From assembly GCA_930633525.1 (NCBI GenBank), contig CAKNFP010000001.1, positions 3,595,501 through 3,659,500 of the forward strand: DNA of 64,000 nt, written 5' to 3'. The notes below the pieces were generated by a model. It worked only from the letters and a program-made list of their open reading frames with translations, did not search any database and was not told the origin of the DNA. The DNA is from Hyphomicrobiales bacterium. Lineage in GTDB: Bacteria; Pseudomonadota; Alphaproteobacteria; Rhizobiales; Beijerinckiaceae. Made by a program: the position numbers and the translations under genes. Below are positions 36,941-46,393 of this stretch, piece by piece. Numbering within the stretch: position 1 is the stretch's first letter; each line of letters begins with the position of its first letter.

Positions 36941-37924
36941 ATGTACGCAATGCAGCTCAGGGCGTGCGGAACGCCGCTCTTGGGGATCGAACTGCCGGAG
37001 CAGGAGCCCGGCCCCGGGGAAATCCGCCTGAAAGTTGCCGCCTGCGGGGTCTGCCGGACCGATCTTCACGTGGTGGACGGTGACCTGCCCTCCCCGAGGC
37101 TTCCGATCATACCCGGCCACGAGATCGTCGGCCGGGTTGATGCTCTCGGTACCGGCGTCACACATCTGCGTATAGGCGAGCGCGTCGGCGTTCCGTGGCT
37201 CGGGCATACCTGCGGCACCTGCCCCTATTGCGTGGGCGGCCACGAAAATCTGTGCGACGCGCCACTTTTCACAGGCTACACGCGCGATGGCGGTTTCGCG
37301 ACGACGACCATCGCCGACAGCAGCTATGCCTTCCCGCTCGGCGAGGACGGCGATGATGTCGCGCTCGCGCCGCTTCTTTGCGCGGGTCTGATTGGCTGGC
37401 GGGCGCTCGCCATTGCAGGCGAAGGCAAGAGGCTCGGGCTCTACGGCTTTGGCGCCGCCGCGCATATCATCGCGCAGGTGGCGGCCTGGCAGGGCCGCGC
37501 TGTTTATGCCTTTACCCGGCCCGGGGATGTCCCGACCCAGTCCTTCGCCAAGAGTATCGGTGCGGTCTGGGCGGGGGGATCGGACGAGGCACCGCCCGCC
37601 CCGCTCGATGCAGCCCTCATCTTCGCGCCGGTCGGCTCCCTCGTCCCAGCCGCGCTGAAGACTGTCCGCAAGGGCGGGCGCGTCGTCTGCGCAGGCATCC
37701 ACATGAGTGACATTCCGAGCTTCCCTTACAGCCTGCTGTGGGAGGAACGGCAGGTCGTCTCGGTGGCCAACCTGACGCGCCAGGACGGCATCGATTTCCT
37801 GAAAATTGCGCCCCAGGTCGGAATCACCACGACAACCCATCGCTATCCGCTTGCCGCGGCCAATCAGGCTCTCGATGATCTGCGGGCCGGGCGATTCGAG
37901 GGTGCGGCGGTGCTTGTGCCCTGA
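36941..37924 (+). CDS. Zinc-dependent alcohol dehydrogenase (medium-chain)
   Basis: A 327-residue MDR enzyme oxidising an alcohol with NAD(P). Catalytic zinc ligands are Cys38 (GVCRTDLH), His60-Glu61 in PGHE and a later Cys (LLCAGLIGW). The structural zinc site is CGTCPYCVGGHENLC (91-105). The Rossmann motif is LGLYGFGAAAH. It matches the AdhA-like zinc-binding alcohol dehydrogenase group with short loops. Start ATG at 36941 follows GAGAGGG; ATG 36950 is an alternative. Substrate unknown. Confidence 0.9.
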   Translation: MYAMQLRACGTPLLGIELPEQEPGPGEIRLKVAACGVCRTDLHVVDGDLPSPRLPIIPGHEIVGRVDALGTGVTHLRIGERVGVPWLGHTCGTCPYCVGGHENLCDAPLFTGYTRDGGFATTTIADSSYAFPLGEDGDDVALAPLLCAGLIGWRALAIAGEGKRLGLYGFGAAAHIIAQVAAWQGRAVYAFTRPGDVPTQSFAKSIGAVWAGGSDEAPPAPLDAALIFAPVGSLVPAALKTVRKGGRVVCAGIHMSDIPSFPYSLLWEERQVVSVANLTRQDGIDFLKIAPQVGITTTTHRYPLAAANQALDDLRAGRFEGAAVLVP

Positions 37925-37972
37925 GCAGATCCGCGACAGACGGATCTGGCCTAGGGACCGGCGAGGCTTGGC

Positions 37973-39253
37973 TTAAGGACTAGCGAGGCTGGCTTGAGGA
38001 CCAGAGAGACTTGCCGGCACGCCGCGCGGCGCGGCCGCATGGAGAACGACCGGTTTCTCAACACCCTTCAACGCCACCGGCGGACGCGGATGGAACACGC
38101 AGGCGTCCGGCCAGCCCGCCATGATCGCGTCTCTGGTATCCGGACAGACCAGTACCTGACCGGTGATGGTCTGATCGGCCTGCGCCACATCGACCTGCGC
38201 GACGATGCGCGCCGCCAGATTGACCGTAGCGCCAAAGATGTCGCCATCCCGCGGGACCACCGGGCCCGTGGCAAGGCCCGCCCGCACCAGGGGCAGCCCG
38301 TCATCGGCACAGCGTCTTGAGATCGCAAAGGTGGCCTCCAGTGCCGGCAGGGCGTCTGGAAAGAGCATCATCACCCCGTCGCCAAGCGCCTTCACAAGCC
38401 GTCCGTCGTGTTTGGAAGCCCCATCCTGGGCGAGTGCCTCCAGGCGCAACGCGTAGTCCGCCGCGTGTTCGTCACCCATGGCCTGGGTGAGCGCCGTGAA
38501 GCCTGCGAGGTCCATGAAGGCGACGGTTGGAGGCTTGCGGTTGAGCGCTTCGCCGAGGCCTGCCTCGCAGAGGATCTCCTGCACGCGCATGACGACATTG
38601 TCGAAGACGGCTTCCTCCAGCATGCGCCGCTGCAGCAGGAAGAGCGCACGGAAGCCCAGCCGCTGCAATTGCAGCCGCATCTCCGCGCCGCGCTCCAGCA
38701 TGTCGCGGCGGGAGATGCCGGAAGCCAGCATGCGTTCCTCGACCTCACCGCGAAAAAGGTCGCGCATCGTCTCGACACTGCGACGCACAGACTGCCCGAA
38801 AATCCGCAGCACGCGCGCGAGAGCATCGTCGTTGAGGCCAAAGGCCCGCGCGGCTGCAATGAGCGACATCAGCTCGATATCGTCCTCGCGCAGCGGCTGG
38901 TCCCGCTGCAGGGCGGGTAGGCCGACCGCGCTGCGCAGCCGCGTGGCACTGGCCGCGTCGAGATCCAGCGAGGCCAGCAAATCTTCGCTTCCTCTCATCG
39001 ACAGGGAGACCGGATCGAACATCAGCTGGCCGGCGAAATCCAGCGACAACAGGTCGTCCGCTATCGCCGTGGCGAGGACGTTGGCGTCCAGGCCCGCGTC
39101 GCGGAGGGCAAGCGAAAGCCGCACCCGACTGATATCAGCCGTCCCGAAAGATCCATTCGACGGGGTGATGATGCCAAGCTCGACAAGGCTGGCGATGTCA
39201 CTCACGCCACAGCCCGTCAGTTGCGCGAGTTCGGTCACTGACACAGTCGCCAT
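37973..39253 (-). CDS. Class III adenylate/guanylate cyclase with N-terminal helix-turn-helix
   Basis: A 426-residue predicted cytoplasmic protein. Residues about 1-65 look like a MerR-type helix-turn-helix (VSVTELAQLTGCGVSDIASL, ELGIITPSNG). A helical middle (about 120-235, with MRDLFRGEVEERMLASGISR) leads to a class III cyclase domain (about 242-410). Metal-binding Asp248 (FMDLAGFTAL) and Asp292 (GDGVMMLF) are present, as is the ATVNLAARI transition-state motif with Asn and Arg. It should make cAMP or cGMP. The link between a DNA-binding-like domain and a cyclase is unusual. ATG 39253 chosen; the open frame reaches 39289. Confidence 0.87.
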   Translation of the reverse strand: MATVSVTELAQLTGCGVSDIASLVELGIITPSNGSFGTADISRVRLSLALRDAGLDANVLATAIADDLLSLDFAGQLMFDPVSLSMRGSEDLLASLDLDAASATRLRSAVGLPALQRDQPLREDDIELMSLIAAARAFGLNDDALARVLRIFGQSVRRSVETMRDLFRGEVEERMLASGISRRDMLERGAEMRLQLQRLGFRALFLLQRRMLEEAVFDNVVMRVQEILCEAGLGEALNRKPPTVAFMDLAGFTALTQAMGDEHAADYALRLEALAQDGASKHDGRLVKALGDGVMMLFPDALPALEATFAISRRCADDGLPLVRAGLATGPVVPRDGDIFGATVNLAARIVAQVDVAQADQTITGQVLVCPDTRDAIMAGWPDACVFHPRPPVALKGVEKPVVLHAAAPRGVPASLSGPQASLASP

Positions 39254-39334
39254 GGAACCCTTCCCCCAACAAGGTTCGATGGCCGTCACACTAGGGGGAA
39301 GGCTCGCGGACGGAAAGGGGACGTTTGCGCTTCG

Positions 39335-39538
39335 CTATTCGGTGATCTTCGTCGAGGGCGGCGTGGAAATCGCGAGCAGATCAAGCGACCGAACGATGGA
39401 GACGAGCCCAAGGACGATGACGACCACCCGGACGATCATCTTCACGCGGCCATCAAACGGCAGGAACTGGATGAGCCAGATGACGAGGCCACAGATCAGG
39501 ATCGTTACAATGGCGTGGGTCAGAACGGTGATGATCAT
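39335..39538 (-). CDS. Small membrane protein (Thivi_2564-like)
   Basis: A 67-residue protein with two membrane helices: MIITVLTHAIVTILICGLVI and VKMIVRVVVIVLGLVSIV, separated by WLIQFLPFDGR. This two-helix layout with a PxDGRVK turn resembles the Thivi_2564 family of small membrane proteins of unknown role. ATG 39538 is preceded by GAGGGA. Confidence 0.65.
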   Translation of the reverse strand: MIITVLTHAIVTILICGLVIWLIQFLPFDGRVKMIVRVVVIVLGLVSIVRSLDLLAISTPPSTKITE

Positions 39539-39841
39539 GGAGTTCCCTCGCAACTAGGCGTTTCCGGTCATAGTCGGGGCAGGGATACGTCTATCCGGAG
39601 ATACATCGACGATTTGGCTTTTCGCCCTCGCCGGCGGAGACGCGAATCGAGCCTTCCTGAAACGCCGAGAAGGCGATCATCCAGAAGAGCATGAGATCGA
39701 CGAAAAACCGCGGCGGATCAAGGCTTCGCGCCCTATCGCTGGCCGCAAGGCCTCGCTCACGGGGCCAAACCTGGCATCCCGATGGCGAAGGATCCCGACG
39801 CGTCGCGTGACCGCGCTATTCTCTGGCGAGACGGTGGGAGG
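39539..39841. other. Intergenic region
   Basis: About 300 bases between two small minus-strand membrane-protein genes. I see no gene or clear structure in it. Confidence 0.4.
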
Positions 39842-39976
39842 TCAAAGTCGCCTTGAGTTTCGGCGTACGCGCGCCAGAACCGGCTTGGGGGCCGGGCGTT
39901 GCATGACGAAGGCGAACAGCGCGATTGCACTGAGATTGATCACGGCCGCGCCGACCAGATAGATGATGGTATTCAT
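39842..39976 (-). CDS. 44-residue membrane protein
   Basis: From ATG 39976: a single membrane helix (MNTIIYLVGAAVINLSAIAL followed by FAFV) and a basic tail (about 26-44: MQRPAPKPVLARVRRNSRRL). The frame extends upstream but only this part looks like protein. The ribosome site is weak. Probably a real small membrane protein; function unknown. Confidence 0.5.
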   Translation of the reverse strand: MNTIIYLVGAAVINLSAIALFAFVMQRPAPKPVLARVRRNSRRL

Positions 39977-40249
39977 AGCTCGATCCCTTGCCCCACCGTC
40001 ATAAAACGCCAAGGCAGCGCTTCTGTTCCACATTTCCTGGACAACGTGTCTCAGCCTTTGATCTCCCTTCGCATGAGGCCGCGGATGCGTTGACCTGTTG
40101 CCGACAGAGGCCGATGATAGACGGGCATTGATCATTTGGCGAGATGAATGGCGGCATCCGGGATGCCAGGTCGATATGCGGAACGAATAGACGGCATGGG
40201 CGCGGCACCTAGCCGTGCGACGCCGGGAGAACGGGGGCCAACGACGATC

Positions 40250-40861
40250 ATGACGACAGCCAGTGCAATCATGGCCACCCTCGGCCTGAAACGACATCCG
40301 ACCTGCGGCTATGTCCAGGAAACCTATCGTAGCCGCCACAGCCTGCCGGCCCCGTCTCTGCCAGAGGGCTACGAAGGTCCGCGCCCGGTGGGGTCGGCTC
40401 TCTACTTCATGGTGACAGCCGACGCGCATATCGTGATGCATCGCATCCGAAGCGACCAGATTTACCACCATTATCTCGGCGACCCGCTCCAGGTTCTCCT
40501 GCTCTATCCCGATGGCACGGGAGAGGTGCGCGTCGTCGGGCCAGACCTTGAGGCCGGCATGCGGCCGCAGCTTTTCATTCCTGGCGGCACCTTTCACATG
40601 TCGCGCCTCGAACATACGAAGGGTTTCGCTCTTCTGGGCTCATCCGAGTGGATCGGCGTGGAACCGCCTGACGTCGAACTCGGTGATTTCGAGGACCTGA
40701 GCCGGCGTTATCCGGCGACGCGCGACGTCATGATGGATTTCATGGCCAGCGCCGGGCCGCCCAGCGGCCCCTTGCGCGAGGCCCTGCGCCATCGCGAGGC
40801 GATGCTGGATGAAGCTCTGCAGGAGACCTTCCCGGGCAGTGACACCCCCTCCATCACTTGA
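40250..40861 (+). CDS. DUF985/cupin_5 family protein
   Basis: A 203-residue predicted beta-barrel protein. ATLGLKRHPTCGYVQETYRS near the start, SALYFMVTADAHIVMHRIRS, DQIYHHYLGDPLQVLLLYPD and QLFIPGGTFHMSR are the DUF985 (cupin_5) pattern. Some relatives bind metal or nucleotide sugars; the role here is unknown. The ATG at 40250 is chosen because the conserved part begins shortly after it. Confidence 0.85.
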   Translation: MTTASAIMATLGLKRHPTCGYVQETYRSRHSLPAPSLPEGYEGPRPVGSALYFMVTADAHIVMHRIRSDQIYHHYLGDPLQVLLLYPDGTGEVRVVGPDLEAGMRPQLFIPGGTFHMSRLEHTKGFALLGSSEWIGVEPPDVELGDFEDLSRRYPATRDVMMDFMASAGPPSGPLREALRHREAMLDEALQETFPGSDTPSIT

Positions 40862-40919
40862 TCGGTGTTGTCTGCTTGATTTCAGTCATCGCGTGATTCA
40901 AGGCCATACAGGCCCTCCA

Positions 40920-40939
40920 TCCGCAGGCGCGCCTGCGGA
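40920..40939. repeat. Perfect 20-base palindrome
   Basis: TCCGCAGGCGCGCCTGCGGA lies between the DUF985 and hydratase genes. It could form a hairpin at the end of the first transcript or be a protein-binding site 40 bases before the second gene. Confidence 0.55.
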
Positions 40940-40980
40940 CCGGCTCCCCTACCGACCACAATCATCAAGGCAATTGCAGA

Positions 40981-41733
40981 ATGAGCTTATCGGATCGCAT
41001 TGAGGACGCAGCGGCCATCCTCGTTGAGGCGCATCGCACCGGCACCGCTATCGAAAGCTTGCCGGCCGGCCTCGTCACTTCGCCCGCGGAGGCCTATGCG
41101 GTGCAGGAGCGCGTGGTGCAGTTGCTCGATTCGGACGTCGTCGGCTGGAAGGCGGGCTTCGATGCGAGCGGCCAATCGATATGCGCCCCGATCATGGCGC
41201 GTGTCAGCCGCCAAGGAGGTCCAGAACTGCCCGTCGCCGGCAGCACGCCATGCGCCATCGAGGTGGAGATTGCCTATATTCTCGATGCGGATGTCCCCGC
41301 GGCTGCGCCGGTTGCCGATTCCGACAGCATAGTCTCGCAAATCGCGCTTGGGATGGAGCTCATCCAGTCCCGCTACCAGGACCGCGGGGCTCAGCCTTTC
41401 CTGTCAATGCTCGCGGACGGCCTCGCCAATGGCGGCTACTACCTGGCGGGGTCAAGCCCGCGCGCCGATGCGCCCGACCTTGAGGCGATGCATCTCACCA
41501 TCATGCAGGACGGTGAAACCATCTGGGACAAGACGGTCGCCCATCCGCAGGTGGATCCGGCCGCACCGCTGCGCGCACTGCTCGCGGCCCCTCCAAGCCA
41601 TTGCGGCGGGCTCCGCAAGGGCCAGTTCGTCACCACCGGCACCTTGAACGGCGCCCCGGCCGTGCCGGTGCCAAGCAGCATCGCCGCCATAACCGTCATC
41701 GGGCCTCTGGCAACAAAACTCGTCAAGGGTTGA
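40981..41733 (+). CDS. 2-keto-4-pentenoate hydratase / fumarylacetoacetate-hydrolase family protein
   Basis: A 250-residue enzyme of the hydratase-decarboxylase group of aromatic meta-cleavage pathways (MhpD/DmpE type). VVGWKAGFDASGQSICAPIM, CAIEVEIAYILDADVPA (acidic metal ligands), IALGMELIQSRY and LRKGQFVTTGTLNGAPAV fit the family. No other meta-cleavage genes are nearby, so the substrate is not known. The ATG follows a 119-base gap after the DUF985 gene. Confidence 0.82.
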   Translation: MSLSDRIEDAAAILVEAHRTGTAIESLPAGLVTSPAEAYAVQERVVQLLDSDVVGWKAGFDASGQSICAPIMARVSRQGGPELPVAGSTPCAIEVEIAYILDADVPAAAPVADSDSIVSQIALGMELIQSRYQDRGAQPFLSMLADGLANGGYYLAGSSPRADAPDLEAMHLTIMQDGETIWDKTVAHPQVDPAAPLRALLAAPPSHCGGLRKGQFVTTGTLNGAPAVPVPSSIAAITVIGPLATKLVKG

Positions 41734-41737
41734 TCGG

Positions 41738-41756
41738 CAATCGCCGCCGGCGATTG
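41738..41756. terminator. Bidirectional hairpin
   Basis: A perfect 8-bp stem (41738-41745 with 41749-41756) between the convergent hydratase and AbrB-like genes. No T-run. Confidence 0.6.
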
Positions 41757-41760
41757 GTCC

Positions 41761-42849
41761 CTACTGGGGCTCGTCGCCGGCCGCATAGGCATTTTTCAGC
41801 CGGCGGCTTTCCATCCGATGGATGGTCGCGATGATGATCGGCAAGAGAAGCGCGACCAGGATGAAGCGCGCCAGGTGATGGGCGCCGACGAAGATCGGAT
41901 CGAGCCCGAGAAGAAGCGCCAGCACAGTCATGACTTCGAGGCCACCGGGCGCAAAAGCGATGATGGCAGCGGCAAAGGTCACGTCGGCCAGTTGCCAGGA
42001 GATCAGGGCAAAGCCCAGTGCGATGGCGAAGGAGACCACGAAGGATCCGACCGCTGCCGGGAAGGCCGCTCTCAGGGCTTGCCGATTGACCGTGGCGAAG
42101 CGCGATCCGACGAAGGCGCCCACCAGCACCAGGGACAGGGTGTAGAGCGACGCCGGCAACCGGCCTTGCACGAGACCGAACCCATGAGCGAGGAGACTGA
42201 CGACGAGCGCGCCAAGCAGCATCGGCGCGGCCACCTTCAAGCGCTGCAGCACCAGTGAAAGCACGAACGACAGCGCCATGATCACGGCGAACGGCAAAGG
42301 CGCCAGGACCTCGCCAGTCTGGGGCACCTCCGTCGCCCCGCCCGACAGCACGATGATCATCGGCAAGATCAGCACAAGCACGAACAGGCGGAAGGATTGC
42401 ACGACCGCGATCAATCCGACATTCCCGCCGCGATCAGCCGCCACGGCCATCACTGTCGACAGGGCCCCCGGCGCCGAGCCGAGAACCGCGTCGGCCAACG
42501 TCCAGCCCGAGGTCCGCTTGAGCCAGAGAGACGTCAGCAGCAGAACGCCGAGAACCGACAAGGTGAGAAGCAGAAGGCTGATCGGATAGCGCGTCAGTGC
42601 GCTGAGGGCTTCCGGCGTCGCCGTGGCTCCCATGGTGAAGCCGGCCAGCAGAAAGCCGATCTCAATCAGAGGCCGCGCCATGGGCACGGAGCGGCGGATA
42701 AAACACAGGAAAACGACGGCGGTGACCGGACCCGCGACCCAGGCCGCCGGGACGCCGAGGAAAAGAAACAACAGTCCGCCTGCTCCGGCAAAGGCGATCT
42801 GCGCAAGTTGGCGCGCGGATGCCAGAAGAATGGAGCCGGTGCGGGTCAT
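41761..42849 (-). CDS. AbrB-type integral membrane protein (duplicated-domain family)
   Basis: A 362-residue protein with about ten membrane helices, split into two similar halves. LLFLFLGVPAAWVAGPVTAV and IEIGFLLAGFTMGATATPEA in the first half correspond to LLGALVVSLLAHGFGLV and LVLVGAFVGSRFATVNRQAL in the second. GSAPGALSTVMAVAADRG and AFAPGGLEVMTVLALLLG are the paired family signatures. These proteins are often labelled AbrB regulators but are membrane proteins, perhaps transporters; function unknown. Lies 154 bases after the aminotransferase gene. Confidence 0.85.
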   Translation of the reverse strand: MTRTGSILLASARQLAQIAFAGAGGLLFLFLGVPAAWVAGPVTAVVFLCFIRRSVPMARPLIEIGFLLAGFTMGATATPEALSALTRYPISLLLLTLSVLGVLLLTSLWLKRTSGWTLADAVLGSAPGALSTVMAVAADRGGNVGLIAVVQSFRLFVLVLILPMIIVLSGGATEVPQTGEVLAPLPFAVIMALSFVLSLVLQRLKVAAPMLLGALVVSLLAHGFGLVQGRLPASLYTLSLVLVGAFVGSRFATVNRQALRAAFPAAVGSFVVSFAIALGFALISWQLADVTFAAAIIAFAPGGLEVMTVLALLLGLDPIFVGAHHLARFILVALLLPIIIATIHRMESRRLKNAYAAGDEPQ

Positions 42850-43002
42850 ACCACCTCGATGACGAAGGCGCTCGGGATCGCGCGAAGGGATAAAGACCTA
42901 TCGCGCGTTCTCCAACCGGCCGTCAAACGCTCATGGCGCAACCCGCAGGCGCTGGCCATGCATGGACCGCAACCTCTGCCATGCTGCCCGCCAAGGACAA
43001 AG

Positions 43003-44190
43003 TCAGGGCGCCAGACGCATGAGAGCCGCAGCAAGGCGGCGGGTCGCCTCCTCGAGATCGGAGACCTTGCGCGCAAAACAGAGCCGGAAAAATGCTTCAC
43101 CACCGGCGCCGAAGGTCGTTCCTGGCGCCAGGCCCACGGCCGCCTCGTCGACAATGACCCTTGCAAAGCGCGCGCTGTCGGTGACGCCGTCCACCGAGAA
43201 GAACAGATAGAAGGCGCCCTGCGCCGGCGCAAAATGGACGCGATTGGTCGCCGCCAGTCCCTGCGAGACGATCGAGCGGCCAATTCTGGCGCGTTCAAAC
43301 TGCTCGGCGACGAAAGCCTCGCCCTGGTCGAGCGCTGCGATAGCCGCACGCTGCATGAAGGCGGCCGTGCCGGATGAGGAATACTGGATCAGGTTTTCGA
43401 TAGTCTGGCCAAGCCGCGGATTCGCCTCCAGCCAGCCGACGCGCCAGCCGGTCATCGCCCAGTTCTTCGACATCGTCTGCACGAAGATGACGCGGTCGTC
43501 GTCATCGATCACATCGCGGAAAGACGGCGCCGGCGCGGGCCCGTCATAGACGAAGCGTCCGTAGATCTCGTCGGCGATGATCCACAGGCCATGGCGACGC
43601 GCCAGCGCTAGGACCGCCGCGATATCCTCGGCCGTGGCCATCCAGCTCGTCGGATTGGATGGCGAGTTGATGACGATGGCCTTCGTGGCCGGCGTGATGG
43701 CGGCGGCGATCCGATCGATGTCGAGAAGCCAGCCGTTGTCGGTGAAGGTCATCGGCACTTCGACCGGGCGTGCGCCGGAGATGCCCACCCCGGCCACGAA
43801 ATTCGGCCAGGCAGGTGTCGGCACGATCACCTCGTCGCCGGCGCCTGATACCATGCGGAAAGCGACCTGCAACGCGTGCATGCCGCCGCTGGTGACGAAG
43901 AAGCGCTCCGGCGAAACCGGACGGCCGTAGAGGCGGCCGATATAGCGCGCAATGGCTTCACGCAGCTCCGGCAGCCCGCGCTGATACGTGTAGAAGGTCT
44001 CGCCGGCGGCCAGGGAGGCAACGGCGGCGTCTGATATGAAGGATGGCGTCGGCAAATCCCCCTCGCCGACCCAGAGCGGGATCAACCCCTCGCGATGGCG
44101 ACCGTAGTTGAAGACATCGACGATGCCGCTGATCGGGGCCTCCACGGCCTCGCGTCGAAGAGAAGAACTCAGGCTGTCCATTTCGGTCAT
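43003..44190 (-). CDS. PLP-dependent aminotransferase, class I/II
   Basis: A 395-residue enzyme of the fold-type I aspartate aminotransferase group. PLP lysine Lys242 is in TMSKNWAMTGWRVGW. Asn179 (INSPSNPT), Asp207 and Tyr210 (IADEIYGRFVY) bind the cofactor, and FRLCFA near the end holds the carboxylate-binding Arg. Substrate amino acid unknown. The ATG at 44190 is chosen; the frame extends to 44292 without conserved sequence. Divergent from the yej operon. Confidence 0.9.
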   Translation of the reverse strand: MTEMDSLSSSLRREAVEAPISGIVDVFNYGRHREGLIPLWVGEGDLPTPSFISDAAVASLAAGETFYTYQRGLPELREAIARYIGRLYGRPVSPERFFVTSGGMHALQVAFRMVSGAGDEVIVPTPAWPNFVAGVGISGARPVEVPMTFTDNGWLLDIDRIAAAITPATKAIVINSPSNPTSWMATAEDIAAVLALARRHGLWIIADEIYGRFVYDGPAPAPSFRDVIDDDDRVIFVQTMSKNWAMTGWRVGWLEANPRLGQTIENLIQYSSSGTAAFMQRAAIAALDQGEAFVAEQFERARIGRSIVSQGLAATNRVHFAPAQGAFYLFFSVDGVTDSARFARVIVDEAAVGLAPGTTFGAGGEAFFRLCFARKVSDLEEATRRLAAALMRLAP

Positions 44191-44530
44191 GGCTGCAATC
44201 AATCGCCTCGAATGATCCCTGCGCCGCCCGGGACGACGGAAGCGCAATCCACGCGCAGCTCTTAGCGCGGATCGGCGGCGAGAAACCATCAAATCTCGCG
44301 ATCAATTGACTGACATTTGTGATCAATCGCCTCGTCGAGCATGCGGGATCCATGCAAGATCGACGAAGCGGGCGCAAGAGGCGCGACCTTCAACACGCGA
44401 GAACAGGACGGCGTCCGGAGGCAACTCATGAAGGTTGGCGGCAAGCCTGCGAAGCGCCATAGTGCGCCACCGGGCTGCTTCGGTGCATGATATCCATCGC
44501 CCCACACAGACTTGGAAACGGAGTGGTTGA
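44191..44530. other. Divergent promoter region, aminotransferase and yej operon
   Basis: About 340 bases. A GATCAATY sequence is repeated around 44299 and 44321 and could be an operator. No gene is supported. Confidence 0.4.
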
Positions 44531-46393
44531 TTGCAGTTTCGCCTCGTCGTCATCGCCTGTCTCGCCGCCTTGTTCGCACCGCTGTCGGCGGCATCAGCCC
44601 AGACAACCTGGCGGCACGGACTGTCGCTGGTGGGCGAACCCAAATATCCTCCGGGTTTTGCGCATTTCGACTATGTCAATCCCGCCGCCCCGCAGGGCGG
44701 CACCCTCCGCCTCGGGTCGATTGGCGGTTTCGATAACTTCAACCTCGCCATAGCCGGCATGAAGGGGGAACTCGAAACCGGCATCAGCCGCATCTACGAC
44801 ACGTTGATGACGTCGAGCCTCGACGAGATAAGCTCCGAATACGGGCTCGTGGCGGAGAGCCTGAGCTATCCGGAGGACATCTCCTCGGTCACGTTCCGCC
44901 TGCGGCCGCAGGCGCGCTTCAATGACGGCACACCGATCAGCCCCGAGGACGTCATCTTCTCCTTCGAGACCCTGAAGGCGACGAGCCCGATGCACATGGC
45001 CTATTGGCGCAATGTGACGAAGGCCGAAGCGACGGGACCCAACGCGGTGACCTTTACCTTCGACGAGAAGGGCAATCGCGAACTGCCGCTGATCGTCGGT
45101 CAGTTGCCCGTGCTGCCCAAGCACTGGTGGAAAGGCAAGGCCGCCAATGGCAATGCGCGTGACGTCACCGCGACGACGCTCGAACCGCCGCTTGGTTCCG
45201 GCCCCTATCGGCTGAAGAGCTTCGAGGCGGGACGCTACGCGATCTACGAGCAGGTGCCCGATTATTGGGCGAAAGACCTGCCGGTGAACAAGGGCACGAA
45301 CAATTTCGGCGAGATCCGCTACGACTATTTCCGTGACGCGACCGTGTTGTTCGAGGCCTTCAAGGGCGATCGCGTCGACTGGCGCCGCGAGAACGTCATT
45401 CGCAACTGGATGACGGCCTATGATTTCCCCGCCGCCCGCGACGGGCGCATCGTCCGCGAGGAATTCCCCATTCGCAACCTCGGCATAATGCAGGGAATGG
45501 TCTTCAACCTGCGCCGGGAGAAATTCCAGGACATCCGTGTCAGGCGGGCCTTCAACTACGCGTTCGATTTCGAGGAGCTCAACCGCACGATCTTCTTCGA
45601 CCGTTATGAGCGCATCAATTCGTTCTTCTTTGGCACCGAGCTTGCTTCGAGCGGCCTGCCGCAGGGTCGCGAGCTGGAAATCCTCAACGCGGTGAAGGAC
45701 AAGGTGCCGCCGGAGGTTTTCACGACACCCTATGCCAATCCCGTCGGCGGCAACGCCGAGGCGACGCGTAACAACCTGCGCACGGCACTCGGCCTGCTCC
45801 GCGAGGCGGGTTACGAGTTGAAGGGCACACGGCTGGTCAATGCGAAGACGGGCGCGCAACTGACGATTGAGATCCTCGGCTACGACCAGACCATGGAACG
45901 TTGGGCGGCGCCCTACAAGGCCGCGCTGGAACGCCTGGGCATCGCGGTGAGCCTGCGCATCGTCGACGCGGCCCAGTACCAGAACCGCCTGCGCACCTTC
46001 GATTTCGATGCGACTGCGACGTTGTTCCCGCAATCGCTCTCGCCCGGCAACGAGCAACGGGACTTCTGGGGCTCACGATCAGCCGACCAGCCCGGCTCCT
46101 ACAATCTTGCCGGCATCAGGAATCCAGCCGTCGATGCGCTGATCGAGCGGATCATCTTCGCCAAGACCCGCGAGGAGCTGCTGGCGGCCACGCATGCGCT
46201 CGATCGCGTCCTGCTATGGAGTGCCTATGTCGTTCCCCATTACTACTTCATGAAGGAACTGACAGCGCGCTGGGACCGCTTCGACCATCCCAAGACGATG
46301 CCGTATTTCGGTGGAGCCGCCTTCCCGACCGTGTGGTGGTCGAAGACCGCCACCGCAGCCAGTGACACCAGCGAGTCGGGGAGAGCCCCTTGA
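44531..46393 (+). CDS. yejA: Substrate-binding protein of the YejABEF peptide transporter (first copy)
   Basis: A 620-residue periplasmic binding protein. Signal peptide at 1-23 (VVIACLAALFAPLSAASA-Q). It has the YejA layout: WRHGLSLVGEPKYPPGFAHF and FDYVNPAAPQGGTLRLGSIG at the start, ARFNDGTPISPEDVIFSFE, and RRAFNYAFDFEELNRTIFF. In E. coli the Yej system imports microcin C and other peptides. The start is a TTG with GGAG upstream. The stop overlaps the TTG of a second, related gene. Confidence 0.88.
   Translation: MQFRLVVIACLAALFAPLSAASAQTTWRHGLSLVGEPKYPPGFAHFDYVNPAAPQGGTLRLGSIGGFDNFNLAIAGMKGELETGISRIYDTLMTSSLDEISSEYGLVAESLSYPEDISSVTFRLRPQARFNDGTPISPEDVIFSFETLKATSPMHMAYWRNVTKAEATGPNAVTFTFDEKGNRELPLIVGQLPVLPKHWWKGKAANGNARDVTATTLEPPLGSGPYRLKSFEAGRYAIYEQVPDYWAKDLPVNKGTNNFGEIRYDYFRDATVLFEAFKGDRVDWRRENVIRNWMTAYDFPAARDGRIVREEFPIRNLGIMQGMVFNLRREKFQDIRVRRAFNYAFDFEELNRTIFFDRYERINSFFFGTELASSGLPQGRELEILNAVKDKVPPEVFTTPYANPVGGNAEATRNNLRTALGLLREAGYELKGTRLVNAKTGAQLTIEILGYDQTMERWAAPYKAALERLGIAVSLRIVDAAQYQNRLRTFDFDATATLFPQSLSPGNEQRDFWGSRSADQPGSYNLAGIRNPAVDALIERIIFAKTREELLAATHALDRVLLWSAYVVPHYYFMKELTARWDRFDHPKTMPYFGGAAFPTVWWSKTATAASDTSESGRAP

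Noticed and set aside
36608..37840. A 410-codon minus-strand open frame
   Set aside because: Antisense to the zinc alcohol dehydrogenase; no protein features.
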